A stretch of DNA of 64,000 nucleotides from assembly GCA_934047225.1 (NCBI GenBank), contig OW203991.1:5146001-5210000 (forward strand), read 5' to 3'. Position 1 is the first letter of the stretch; every line of letters starts with the position of its first letter. Below the pieces are notes generated by a model that made no database searches, was not told where the DNA came from, and saw only the letters and a program-made list of their open reading frames with translations. The DNA is from Ypsolopha sequella (taxonomy: Eukaryota > Arthropoda > Insecta > Lepidoptera > Ypsolophidae). The translations under genes were made by a program, and so were the position numbers. This document shows, in pieces, positions 1 to 11,300 of the stretch.

Positions 1-12
1 TACGACGCCAGG

Positions 13-174
13 CGGCGTAGCATAGTCTTTAATCGCGCGCAACGCCACTATTTAGTTGAATCACATGTGCAAGGAGCGTGACGTACTCGCAAAAACATCG
101 TGTCACGCTCCTCGCACTTGTGATTCAACTTAGTGGCGATGGCGTCGCGCGCGATTAAACACTGTGCTACGCCG
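13..174. repeat. long hairpin (foldback element)
   Basis: Arms 13-85 (CGGCGTAGCATAGTCTTTAA ... AAGGAGCGTGACG) and 105-174 pair almost completely, with a loop of about 20 bp. Confidence 0.8.
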
Positions 175-509
175 GCAGGAGGACTCAAGATGGAGAGGCT
201 GGCATTCTACCAACTAAACTACCACTGCAAATTTAAAATCATGAAAATATATATGCTCATCCATCATAATGAGAGCAAATTAAGTGAATAAGTGGAGTTT
301 ATTAAAAGATTAATTAAAAGATGTGACAGATTAACTTACATGAATTTTAACTCGCGATACGCGACATGTTTCAAATTCAGACTCACGTCTACTGATGACA
401 GACACTTGGCTTGGCTCGCTTGTGTATTGTGTATGGCGAGATGAATTTTATGTAAGTTAATTTATCTTTTAATTATGGATTCAACTTACAATAGTTACAA
501 ATCTAAAAA

Positions 510-1678
510 AACCGGTCATGTGCGTGTCAGACTCGTGTACCTAGGGTTCCGTAATTCGGCAGTTTTGGGAATTTTGTCATTTTGTTTTCGTGCATTTCTC
601 AATCACTTTATTTTTCCTGTAATCTTTTCGTTAGCACATATTGCCGTGATTGTTTTCATATTTTTCGGTCCACCAGTTTTTGAGATATGATGGGGGACAT
701 ATATTTTTGTGGTTTTTCGAGTATTTCTCGAAATAGATGCAAGTAAATATAGCCAAACTATATATTTTTACAATCAGCTCTGTAATACCTACAATTTGAT
801 ATCCATATTGTATTTTTTTAAATACATTAATATTTTTTTCTATTTCTCATTTGTGTTCAACTTTTTTTAATCACTATTGTTTTCCTGTAATTAGCCACTT
901 ATGACCTATAATCGTCATTTTTTCATATTTTTCGGTCTACCAGTTTCGGAGATAAGGAGGAGGGAGGACATCTTGAGGAGATACATTCTTTTGTGATTTT
1001 TAAAAATTTCTCGAAATCAGTGCCAGTAAATATAGTAAAAATATATTTTTCAATGCATGTGCTCGTAAAGGCCCACTTTTTATGCATCAAAACCGAACAG
1101 AAAGTCGATTATTTTGCCCTAGGGATTTAAAAAAATTTTTTTTTTAATTTGTTTACAATGGTTGGCTAACCTGCAGCCTTTCCTGTGTACCATAGACGTT
1201 ATACTTTTTTTACACCGTTTAACGGCTATGGATACAGTCCTTTTGAGCCAATTATAATTTAAAGTTCATAAAGTTATATTTGTTTTCATTTCCTCACACT
1301 ATGCATTGAAAAATGTAGTATGATACACGGGCGTAAAAGCAATAAATTACTCGGTTACGTTTAAAACACTCCCTTGTAGCATAAACTACTATTTACAATC
1401 AGCTCTTTAATATCTACAGTTTGATACCCATATTATATTTTTGAGATATTTTTTTTTATTTTTCTCTTTTGTATTGGAAATATTTTGAACAACTCCAATT
1501 TTTTCAATTCTTGTTTACACCTTGTTATGTGGGCAAATTAATGCTATTTATGTGTCAAATTTCAAGTCTTTATCTTTAACAGCGCTAAAGTTATGAGGCT
1601 GTGACATACGGACGGACAATGGACTCCCACCATAAAGGTTCCTTTTATACCTCGTAAGTACTACGGAACCCTAAAAAG
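510..1678. repeat. composite repeat with GGGTTCCG / CGGAACCC ends
   Basis: It starts AAAAAACCGGTCATGTGCGT ... TAGGGTTCCGTA and ends ACATACGGACGGACAATGG ... ACTACGGAACCCTAAAAAG. These are the ends of the common lepidopteran element seen compactly at 44274-44537. The interior is expanded by repeat T and by two degenerate copies of a TTGTATT/TTTTTCG-rich segment. Confidence 0.55.
1046..1400. repeat. interspersed repeat T, copy 1
   Basis: TTTTTCAATGCATGTGCTCG ... CACTATGCATTGAAAAATG gives a short terminal inverted repeat. The same sequence is at 37560-37995, where extra DNA is inserted. The surrounding 510-1670 is an older repeat with GGGTTCCGTA near its start and TACGGAACCCTAAAAAG near its end. 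Confidence 0.7.
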
Positions 1679-1807
1679 TACCAATGTTTATCACAGGTAG
1701 GGACTACAAGTACTTTAGTTGTGTATGTCCAAGTATTGCTATTTTCTTGCGCCGCTGTTTCTATTTCTGAGTCAAAATTTAAAGAATTAATTCATAAACA
1801 GATACAT

Positions 1808-1973
1808 AGGTTGCATTCCTAAACACCTGGGTAAATGTAAAATTTAACCGTCAACCGTTCCATCCACAATCTACCTGAGTAAAAACGTACAGTACATAAA
1901 CCTTAACAGAAATGTAAAATTCACTTTGACAGTTTAAATTTTACATTTACCCAGGCATTTAGGAGTGCAACCT
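1808..1973. mobile_element. MITE, AGGTTGCATTCCT ends, copy 1
   Basis: AGGTTGCATTCCTAAACACC ... TTTAGGAGTGCAACCT, inverted for about 40 bp, including GGGTAAATGTAAAATTTAA / TTAAATTTTACATTTACCC. Confidence 0.8.
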
Positions 1974-2099
1974 TAATTATATACACAACATTTTAGATTA
2001 TATTGTATAAAAAGAAATGGAGTTTGAGTTTGAACAAGGTTATGTAGGTATTGTTTTATTATTTACAGAAGTTCCATCTACTTCAGATCACAGGACTAC

Positions 2100-2400
2100 A
2101 GCACAATGTGCATAGTATGTAAAATATGTCATAAAAATGATCTCCGCAAGACTGGAAAATACTACCTAACAAAGAACATTAACGAAGAAAAAGACCTCAA
2201 GTGCCTTGGGTACTCAGACATATTAAGATATATTAAGAGAAGTGGAAGATTTGAGGAGGGAATGCAACTGGGACAATAGGATTCCAAAGCTCCAAGCAAT
2301 GGGAATTGGATGGAATAGCTCCAACTGGAGAGCCGACCATCCGCCTGTGCCCAGCAGGTGTCCCACCTCTAAATCATCATCAACAAAGAACATCCAAGAC
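2100..2400 (+). repeat. repeat R, possible decayed coding fragment
   Basis: A short frame reads LREVEDLRRECNWDNRIPKL and on to QAMGIGWNSSNW. The part at 2245-2330 recurs inverted and diverged at 25680-25755. I do not recognise the protein. Confidence 0.35.
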
Positions 2401-2677
2401 TGAATCTGAACTAATTAATAAATTGTAATATTCAATGCACACTACATGTCAAGGTTTAAGAAGCTGTGATTGGTCAATCGTGTTGAGTGTGACAAATGTA
2501 CTCAGCAAATTAAGACATATAGACTCGGCTCGAAAAAATCGCACCTTTTGAACAATTTACTTCAAACAACAAAATATAAGAGCAATTCTTTTTTCAACAT
2601 CACATACTTGAGATTTGTTTTGTTAATGAAATGAAACAATTGTTAAAATTTAAATTGTTTAAGTCATTATGTGTCTC

Positions 2678-2906
2678 ACCCCCGGTTTCTGAAAGGCCAA
2701 TCAAAGTTAACAGTAGATTAAAAAAACTTTAACCGCAAGTAACGGTGAAAATAATGCATATATGAAGTCTGAATAGTGATGAATCAATAATTAACTTAGT
2801 TAATTTTTAATTTCAATGTAAAATTCCCACTTTTTCTGGCTTAATCCGCAGATAATTATTTTTTAATCTACTGTTAACATTGATTGGCCTTTCAGAAACC
2901 GGGGGT
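2678..2906. mobile_element. MITE with ACCCCCGGTTTCTG ends
   Basis: The left end ACCCCCGGTTTCTGAAAGGC and following AATCAA.GTTAACAGTAGATTAAAAAA pair with the right arm ending GAAACCGGGGGT; the arms are about 48 bp with one or two mismatches. Confidence 0.85.
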
Positions 2907-3191
2907 AAGTCGCTAAACGCCCTTTCAATTGATACTAAATAGTTTTCTTATAATTGGTTTCAAATATGAATGAAAGTGTGAATTAAATTTTTCACAAGTG
3001 CGATTTTGTTGACGCTGTGTGTAGAACGAAATTGTAAATAAACTTTTATTGAGAATTAATAAAACTTGTGTTGACTAAAATATTATTTTTATCCTTGGCT
3101 AGACAGTGCTAGAAAAATTTGGGGGGTAAATTGGACATGGGAAAGACATCACTATTTTTGCTGTATTTTGAAAAATGGTTTCATGAACAGT

Positions 3192-3340
3192 GGGTCTACC
3201 GCGTAATTCTCATTTTCATCAACATCAACTTGAGATTGAAATTTGTCGTGCGGGCGACGACGCCCGCCTTACATGCCATCTCTTTTGCACACGTTGATTT
3301 GTTTGAAGTTGATACAAATGAGAATTACGCGGTAGAGCCC
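3192..3340. mobile_element. MITE family W (CGGGTCTACCGCG ends), copy 1
   Basis: GGGTCTACCGCGTAATTCTC ... GAGAATTACGCGGTAGAGCCC. The interior (ATCAACTTGAGATTGAAATT, GGCGACGACGCCCGCC) is shared with 35230-35390. Confidence 0.8.
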
Positions 3341-3354
3341 CGGATCTGTGCATA

Positions 3355-3609
3355 AGGTACACTTGAAGTTAGCTATCACCCCTCTTCCTCATCAAACCTG
3401 CAAGAGTATGCAATATTGCTGTTGATTCAGTGCACCATGACTTTTTTGACAGGACTAACCTCATTTTAAGTATCCCGTCTTTGTCAATTCGATACAGAAA
3501 GAAAAAGACAGAATGCTTAAATTAAGTTTAGTCCTGTCAAATAAGTTAAAATGTGTTACACAGAATCAATGCTATTAACGCCTTCTGTGACTAACTTCAA
3601 GTGTGCCTT
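3355..3609. mobile_element. foldback element between W copy 1 and the (TA)n run
   Basis: GGTACACTTGAAGTTAGC ... CTAACTTCAAGTGTGCC at the ends. Inside lies TTTGACAGGACTAACCTCAT ... AAGTTTAGTCCTGTCAAATA, which occurs alone at 22605-22690 and 55010-55125. Confidence 0.65.
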
Positions 3610-3628
3610 CTATACCGAACCAAATAGG

Positions 3629-3651
3629 TATATATATATATATATATATAT
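3629..3651. repeat. (TA)n microsatellite
   Basis: About eleven TA dinucleotides. Confidence 0.9.
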
Positions 3652-3704
3652 CCTAATCCAAATGCACTTGTACTGTGCACTGTGTACTTAGACTATATGT
3701 ATAT

Positions 3705-3778
3705 CCTGACCGCTAGAATATTGCCGATGAAATGTATGGCGCGGCATACATTTCATCGGCAATATTCTGGCGGTCGGG
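3705..3778. repeat. near-perfect hairpin downstream of RBIS
   Basis: CCTGACCGCTAGAATATTGC and CGATGAAATGTATG pair with CATACATTTCATCGG and AATATTCTGGCGGTCGGG around a six-base loop. It lies 120 bp past the RBIS stop. Confidence 0.85.
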
Positions 3779-3900
3779 TAATATATTTTAATTTTTTATG
3801 AAAACAAGTGCGAAATTCATATAAAGAATACATTATCTTTAATAATAACAAAAATAAAATTTCACTTACAATAAAATTATTAACTGTTATGTACTTTTAT

Positions 3901-4288
3901 TTACAAATCCATCTTCACAATCTTTTCGGCTGTCTCGGCTACGTCCTCTTTAGTCGCCTTTTTCTTCTCTGGCTTCTTTGCCTGCTTTTTTGTATTATCT
4001 TTAGATACTGGGGTAGACTTCGGATTTTTATTGATTTCTACGAATTCCGCGTCAATATCTTTGACTTTTTGCTTGATCTATAAATTATAAAGAACAATAA
4101 TGTTAGTTATCTAAATATATAATCAATGGATTGAATATTTAATTACAAATATGAACTTTTAATAACAAGCTGTTACTAACATCTTTCAAACCCAAATTGA
4201 CTGCTTTTGCTTTAGATTTTTTCAAACTTTTGGCTCCTGCGACTTTGAAAACATTAGCTTTAGATCCTTTCTTGTTATTTTTACCCAT
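3901..4288 (-). CDS. RBIS: RBIS-like ribosomal biogenesis factor, two exons
   Basis: Small basic protein of 94 aa. Exon 1 runs from the ATG at 4288 down to 4181 (36 codons). It is followed by a GT donor at 4180-4179, an intron of about 100 bp, an AG acceptor at 4079-4078, and exon 2 from 4077 to the TAA at 3903-3901. The N-terminus is MGKNNKKGSKANVFKVAGAK, and the NVFKVA...KSLKKSKAKAV block (residues 12-30) matches the conserved start of the RBIS/C8orf59 family (about 100 aa in vertebrates). The rest is charged and Lys/Glu-rich, with a KKPEKKKATKED tail. The family is known for a nucleolar role in pre-60S ribosome assembly; that role is inferred here by homology. The gene is divergent from GSTZ1. 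The plus-strand reading of exon 2 is only an antisense shadow. I am confident of the exon structure and fairly confident of the family. Confidence 0.82.
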
Positions 4289-4737
4289 GTTTTACGAAAT
4301 ATAATTAAATATTAGCGAAAATTAACAAAACATTTCGAATTTTCGAATCACGTGGTGATTAAATATTTTATTTATGTGCTCTGCTCTGTGGTGATTATAT
4401 TATGTTTTATTTTACATGTGCTGCGTTCCGAGTCACGACATAGCATTCCACCTAAAACATCCACGTTTCGGTCATGACATGAGTCTTGACTCACAACAAT
4501 CGTTTTGAAAAATTTTCTGTCAAACGTGAATATGCACCTAACTTAAGGCCACTACTAGGTGGTTGGTGGTGATTTGACACTTCAATGGTCGGTCACGAAG
4601 TCCGTATTACACTTAAAGCATGTACATATGTATGTACCAAGGTTTACATTTTCTTTACGTAACCGACTGCCTGGGCTGAGATCGATGGATGGCGGTATAT
4701 CCATCCCTAATAGCTGGGCCTTATATGGAACAGACTG

Positions 4738-4929
4738 GTGACGGGCAGCGGCGTCACTGGTGCGAGGGTTCTAGCACCGCGCTCATCAACCCGCCTGCCC
4801 AGCGTGTGTAAATATGGGCAATTCTTCCAGGATGACCGCTGGGAGTGGCAAAGTCCTGGAAAGGCTTATGTACAGCAGTGGACGAACTACAGTGTACAGT
4901 ACAGACATGTACAGTGGAGATCACATTAA
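4738..4929 (+). pseudogene. remnant of the same RTE-like C-terminus
   Basis: The frame contains DDRWEWQSPGKAYVQQWTNY, matching the very end (DR-x-x-W ... G-x-AYVQQWT) of the family represented at 19010-19240. Only this piece is left, in the RBIS-GSTZ1 intergenic space. It ends where a MITE begins (4909). Confidence 0.55.
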
Positions 4930-5029
4930 CCTTTCCTTACACATTGGACTTTATACCTATCTTATACACTTAACTATAGGGGCTAATTTAGTATTGCAAG
5001 TGTATAGCTTGATCTGATCTCCACTGTAC
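4909..5029. mobile_element. small MITE between RBIS and GSTZ1
   Basis: GTACAGTGGAGATCA ... TGATCTCCACTGTAC ends with an internal AGTGTATAGCTTGATC stretch. Confidence 0.6.
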
Positions 5030-5389
5030 CATACGGAACGTGCTGATGCATGCGTGACAAATCAATCAATCCAGAAAACCATAAGTCAAGTAAAGATGAA
5101 ATTTGGACCACAGCCAAAAGTACCTAATGAAAATTTAAACGTCGTTGATATCTGAAATCAGCCTCGTGAAAATAATAATAAACCTGAAGCGGAAAGAAAA
5201 CTCTACTAAAATGGCAACACTATATTGACTGATAGGAAAAAGAAAATAGGTACTTTCTGGGGTCGAATAAACAATTTTTATTTACCTACGTTTATGTAGT
5301 GTAAATAAAATAGTGATAACTTTCGATAAAAGTAATAAAACGCCGCCAAAATTATTTACTACTCAAAGTACAACGGTAACTCCTCCGCC

Positions 5390-8300
5390 ATGGCTAAGGT
5401 ATGTTAAATTCGACGCTTGTTTTCCTGTTTTCTTATTCTGGTTTTATCATGATTTTTAATATAATAACATTTACATACTAGTCCGGTTAAATTATGCTTA
5501 AAACTTGTTTTACATTTCGTATTTGAGTTCTATTTCATGTCTTTCAATTTATTACGACCAAGAAATCTCTACGCTCATAACAATTTTAAGGTATCGCAAA
5601 ATATAAATTTCCTATGTTTTCCAAGTTTTCTGAATTAAATATGGGTTCCAATGAAGAAACAAAGGTATATGTAATATTTTATTAAATTATACTTATAATG
5701 TAATAACACAAACAATAATTTTTATTTTATTTCTAGCCAGTACTATACTCGTACTGGCGTAGTTCATGTTCATGGAGAGTCCGTATAGCCCTCAACCTCA
5801 AGGAGATCCCATATGACATAAAGGCGGTCAGCCTCATCAAAGGTGGTGGGGAACAGCATTGCAATGAATATCGGGAGGTCAACCCAATGGAGCAAGTCCC
5901 GTCTTTGTGTATAGGTATGTTTTGAAATAACTACAAAATATAATGGTTTTAGTTGGGATATTAAAACATTTGATTATTGATATTTCAATCAAATTGTATA
6001 TTTAGGTAGTGTTCTTAAATGTCCGGGTATAGGTAAAAATTAACTTCACCCGTTCCATAACCACCCGAGTGAAAGTTAAGAGCTCGAAGTCGTTCATAAA
6101 CCTTGTCAGAAATGTAAAATTCACTTTGACAGTTAAATTTTACATTTACCCATGTGTTAAGGAATGCTACCTTACTTTATTTTTTCCTGGTCCCTTATAT
6201 AATTCTGGGTCAATATAGTAAAGCTGAAATGAATAGTGTAATTTGTAATTAGCTTATGCCCAGCATTGAATAACAGCCTATGGTATGATTTTTACATCTG
6301 AACACCTTGATCAAGAAACTCCTAAGCTAACTTTGAAAGCCACATCAAAATCCGTGTAGTAGTTTTAAATTATAAATACGTAAATAAAGTCATTGCATTT
6401 TATATGTATATAAGAAGATTAAATGCGCTCTACATTCTTGCCGAGACTTATGAACGGGAACCAAAGCTATATAAGTAAAGAAGATAGACTATTGTGTTTC
6501 GCCTTACTCATATAGCTTTGCCCCCTTCAGGAGAGAGTTTTGGCGTGAATATAGAGTGCCCTTTGGCAATGTAACAAATTATACAGATATCAACTTGGTT
6601 TTGACTCTTAACTTAAAAATTTATTCAGTAAGGATTTAGGCAACATACATATTGTATATATGTATACATATTTAACTAAGCTAAGCACTGACTTGTCTGC
6701 ATTGTTTAAGTTTTGTATAACCCTTAAAATTCCATATTGTTCGGCTGCACACATCATCCTACCGAATTGTATTAGCCCGGAATTTTAATGGTTAAAACTA
6801 CTGAACAGATTTTGATTCTCCCCACTGGCGCGTTCCTAAACTAGGGTCGTGACACGGGTTCATTGCCATTTCTATTACATGCATTGAAAATTGTATACAC
6901 TATCCTGCTGTCAGTGTTGGAACCTGACGAAAGTGTTAATTAATGAATGGGGGTCAGAGAGGTTTTATTAATGGTAAATTATGAAAGCATCATTTTGCTG
7001 TAGTTAAAGGAAATTAGCAGTGACCATTTTCGTGAAACAATTGTTTGTCACTTTCTATTTCAGCATTGGCTTGGGCAGTATTGAACCTATAAAGGTTTTA
7101 ATTTTAATTTATTACATTATTGTTTAGTCCAGTAAATGAAAGATTTGAGGTCGAATTAAAGATACACTAGTAAAATGACTTCGAAATAATAGTATTTTCA
7201 TATTATTGATACTCTCCCCCCTCCTAGAAACATATTTTTTTTTTTTACAAAAGTAATTAGGCTCCTGATCTCACTAATATTGTTCTTAGCCATGGCCTTA
7301 TTAAAGTGGTCCTTTTAAAAATATTTATTTATCAGGGATTCTTTTGAATTTAAATTTTTCAGTCAGTTTTTTTTTCAGTCATATTCCCAATTGTCACCCA
7401 GTGTACATTTAGTTCAGCCTTCTCCATACAAAGATTCTTAGATTGACTGGACTATGTTGTATGTGTTCTAGATGGTCATACCCTGATAGAGTCCCTCAGT
7501 ATAATGAACTACCTGGAGGAGACTAGACCGCAGCGACCATTGCTGCCACAAGACTGCTTCAAGCGAGCCAAAGTTAGGGAGATTTGTGAGGTTTGCACAT
7601 TTTGTATTTTATTTCCTATAAACCACAGACTACTTAGCCATTAGACATCTTATTGACAACAAACAAGTGAGAGTTTCTTCAACCACTGCCGGGGTAATGC
7701 AGGCGAAGAAACAGTGGCGTATTTACCCTAGGGCCAAAAGGGCAATAGCCCGGGGTGGCAGGCTGTGAAGGGCGGCGCAAGCTGCACCTCGCGCTTAGCT
7801 TTGGGCGCCTTTTATTATCGATTGTTAGGTACCTATCTGGTTTATTTGTCTAAGGTCTTATAATCCTATCTATCTTTTAATTTATATCGGTTTTTTACTT
7901 TACACTGTCATTAAAAAAAATTGTTCATCGGAAAATATTTAAATACTTATTAAATAAATGGTGTTTATTTGTTTGTAAGGTATTTTTAGTTTTTTCATTC
8001 TCGTCAAAACATTGCAGGATGTAATTTTATAATTGAAATATTTTTTCTTTTTTCTCATTAATTTATGGGGTGACAAAACCTTACAGGCCCAGGGCACTAA
8101 ATCTTAAAATACGCCACACTAGGTACAAAGGAAGGAAATAGAGATGGGATAGTATGGAATGACATTTGTATATTAGTGAAATTGCACTTATGTGTTGGCG
8201 AAAAAGTTTTGACCTCCTTACGACGTCTATTGGGTAAGTTGTCTGTGCTCTAAACATACAAAATCGCGTACAGTATTAAATAATTAGAAAAATTGTTGAT

Positions 8301-11300
8301 AAATTCTGTGTGTGATGTGAAAAAGAGAAAGCTACTGACTGAATGGATTTGAAATTGGTTTTCACTATTATGTAGCTTAATTTATGTACTGGGGTACGAA
8401 GGAAAAAGAAATAGTTACAGTTAATCAATAATCCAATATAAAACAGAGAAAATTGTGCCAAACCACATTTACCAATTTAAAACCACTGAACAGTGGATCA
8501 GTTGGGCTGAATTATCTTGGAATAAACTTGACTAATAACTGAAAAAAAATCAACAAGCTAAACCAAAACTTAACACTGTTTGTTTTATTCTAAATGCACA
8601 CAGAAAACTTACTAATAAAATACGTGATGAAAGTTATGTATAGACATCGGATTTTATGCATTTGCATATTCGCATATGTAAATGCATATAACTCTCTAAT
8701 TACGGCGTTAATGCATATTTTAGCCTTTTTTCCCAATCGTGCATATTTCGTTTAGTAGCGGAAGGTACGTATAGGGACCTAGGTGACGAAGACGTGTAGG
8801 GCGCGAGCGCTTTGTCCAATGACGTCAATTGATGTAGAGACCATAGAGTATATTGAATGTAGAGACGTCGTTTTCGGCGTACGAATTGCTACTGGATGAC
8901 AAACATCACAAAATTGCACTCGAAAATTTGGAAAAATACTTAATTGTATATTGTCACAAAAACTATGCGTAATTTTAAGCATATTTCGCTGTTGTTTGTA
9001 CCGTCTTTAATTAAAATGTATAAAAATAATAACGGTTTTTTGATTTTGTATTGTGCATATTTTGGGCATATCAACTGTTTTTAGTGCATATTTGCATGCA
9101 TATTTTGGCACCTTGTTAGTGCATATAATCCGATGTCTAGTTATGTACAATGGCGTGCTTATCTCAATAATGCGATTTCTTTCAGCAAACTATGAGTGAT
9201 AGGGCTATTTGATATAAATAAGATATCCATACTATGCACGATGATACATCATATTGAAACTGTTCGCCTTCCCAAAAAAAACAACTTATTTGTCATTCTG
9301 CCACATAAATTATCAATAAAAACCCAACACCAAACCATTAATTTCGTGCTCGTTTAAGGTGGCTCCCAATTCACCTTCGGAGGAATACTCACATATTAAG
9401 TCTCCTATATAACGTTTTAAATGATTCCTCGGCTCCTGAATATCTTCGCGACAAATTCAATTATGTCAATTCCTTACGCTGCAGGGAAAGTCATCTGCTT
9501 AGTATCCCTAAGCACACTTCTACTGCATATGGGAATTCTTTTGCGGTCAAGGCTGTGTGTCTTTGGAACGAGTTACCTACTGAGATTCGTATGTCGTCTT
9601 CTTTGGCGATATTTAAGAGGAAAGTCAGATCTCACTATGAAGTTTCATTAGGTTGGTAGTCTCATCACTTATTTACCCTTATTATATTGATATTTAAATG
9701 TATATACATATATATATTATATATTATAGATGTATTTATTAATATATTCTTGTGTATTTGTTTATGTAAGTCTATGATATCTATTAAAATTAAGTTTAAT
9801 TTGTTAGGTTATTTGTATTAGCACTTTATTGATTTTCATTTAATTTACTCTATCTATTACGTCTATCCCCCTATTTTTACTTTTCTAGTGACTATTTCTT
9901 CACCACCCAAAGGTTGGCTGGAAGAAATCGCTTCAAGTGATAAGTCCGCCTTTGTACAAAATTATGTTTTCAATACTCTGTTTTCTTTTATATGTCTTTT
10001 GTGTACAATAAAGTGTCAATTCATTCATTCATTCATTCATTCATTCATTCATTCATTCATTCATTTAATTTCTAAAAACACTTAATACCAATTCCAGATA
10101 ATATCCTCCAGCATACAACCTCTCCAGAACCTAATAGTCTTGATATACGTGGGTGAAGAGAAGAAGAAGGAATGGGCTCAGCATTGGATCACCCGAGGGT
10201 TCAGGGCGGTGGAGAAGCTCCTGTCCTCGAGCGCTGGGAAGTACTGCGTCGGAGACGAGATAACGCTGGCTGACTGCTGCTTGGTGCCGCAGGTGTTCAA
10301 TGCTAGACGGTGGGTTCATTGAGACCATTTGTAGATAATATACTCTTGCGGTGGGAATAGAGATTGCAACCCGGTATGTTTCTCAACCCGGCCGGGTCCG
10401 GTAGCATTCGTTGTCAACGTGGTCGGGTCCGCCGATGTGATGTGATGTGTTAGCGATAAAACCTTTAAAGTATTTTATGAAAATTTGCTATATATGAATG
10501 GAAAAATACAACGATTCAAGGTTACGAATTAATCAACAATAATCATAACAATCAGTCTCACTTAATGTCTCAAAATCACTGGTTTGTACACACACATATT
10601 GTACAACATGTTGTCACATTGAACAACTTTCACAGTAAACACTGGCACTAGCCATTTTTTTATACTGCTTGTCATCAATTTGCGTAAAGAACGAACGAAA
10701 AACTATAATGGATGACGCCCGCCAAGCCGCCAAGGCGAAGGTGGCATTTTCAGTGAATGTCGTAAAAAGCCGTCGGCTTTTTGCAGAGTCGTCGCCTACA
10801 TTTCGCACGCAAACAAGCACAAACTTTTGCATTGTGTTCCATGTATTTACAGTAACGCACACAAACATAGATTGTTAGAATATGACCCACACATAGACAC
10901 CGACAGACACCATTTCGCGATGTCTTTTGGCATCGAGTGAGCGAGCGACTCGGAACTGAGACTCGCAGTTCCCGCTAATGACAATAGATGACGGTCGGTG
11001 TCGCTACATTTTAGCAGAAAATTTATTACGATATGCGTAAAAATGCGTAAATGATGCGTATTTGTCAGGGTAGACAGTGTCTTTTTGTCTGTATGGACCG
11101 CACGCCACTGGTTTTTATAGTGTTTATTAATATTATGCGTTATTTGTGTATATTTATAATAAAAAAATATGTAAAAAAGAATGTAATTGTTTAAAAAGAA
11201 AGAAAGAAACACATTTTTTACTGCTGTAGCCACACTTACAAATACCTGTAAAGATAGATGATAGGGGATTGTAAATAAATAAAAATAAATAAAAAAATTG

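Noticed and set aside
3808..4083. 91-codon plus-strand ORF
   Set aside because: Antisense shadow of RBIS exon 2.
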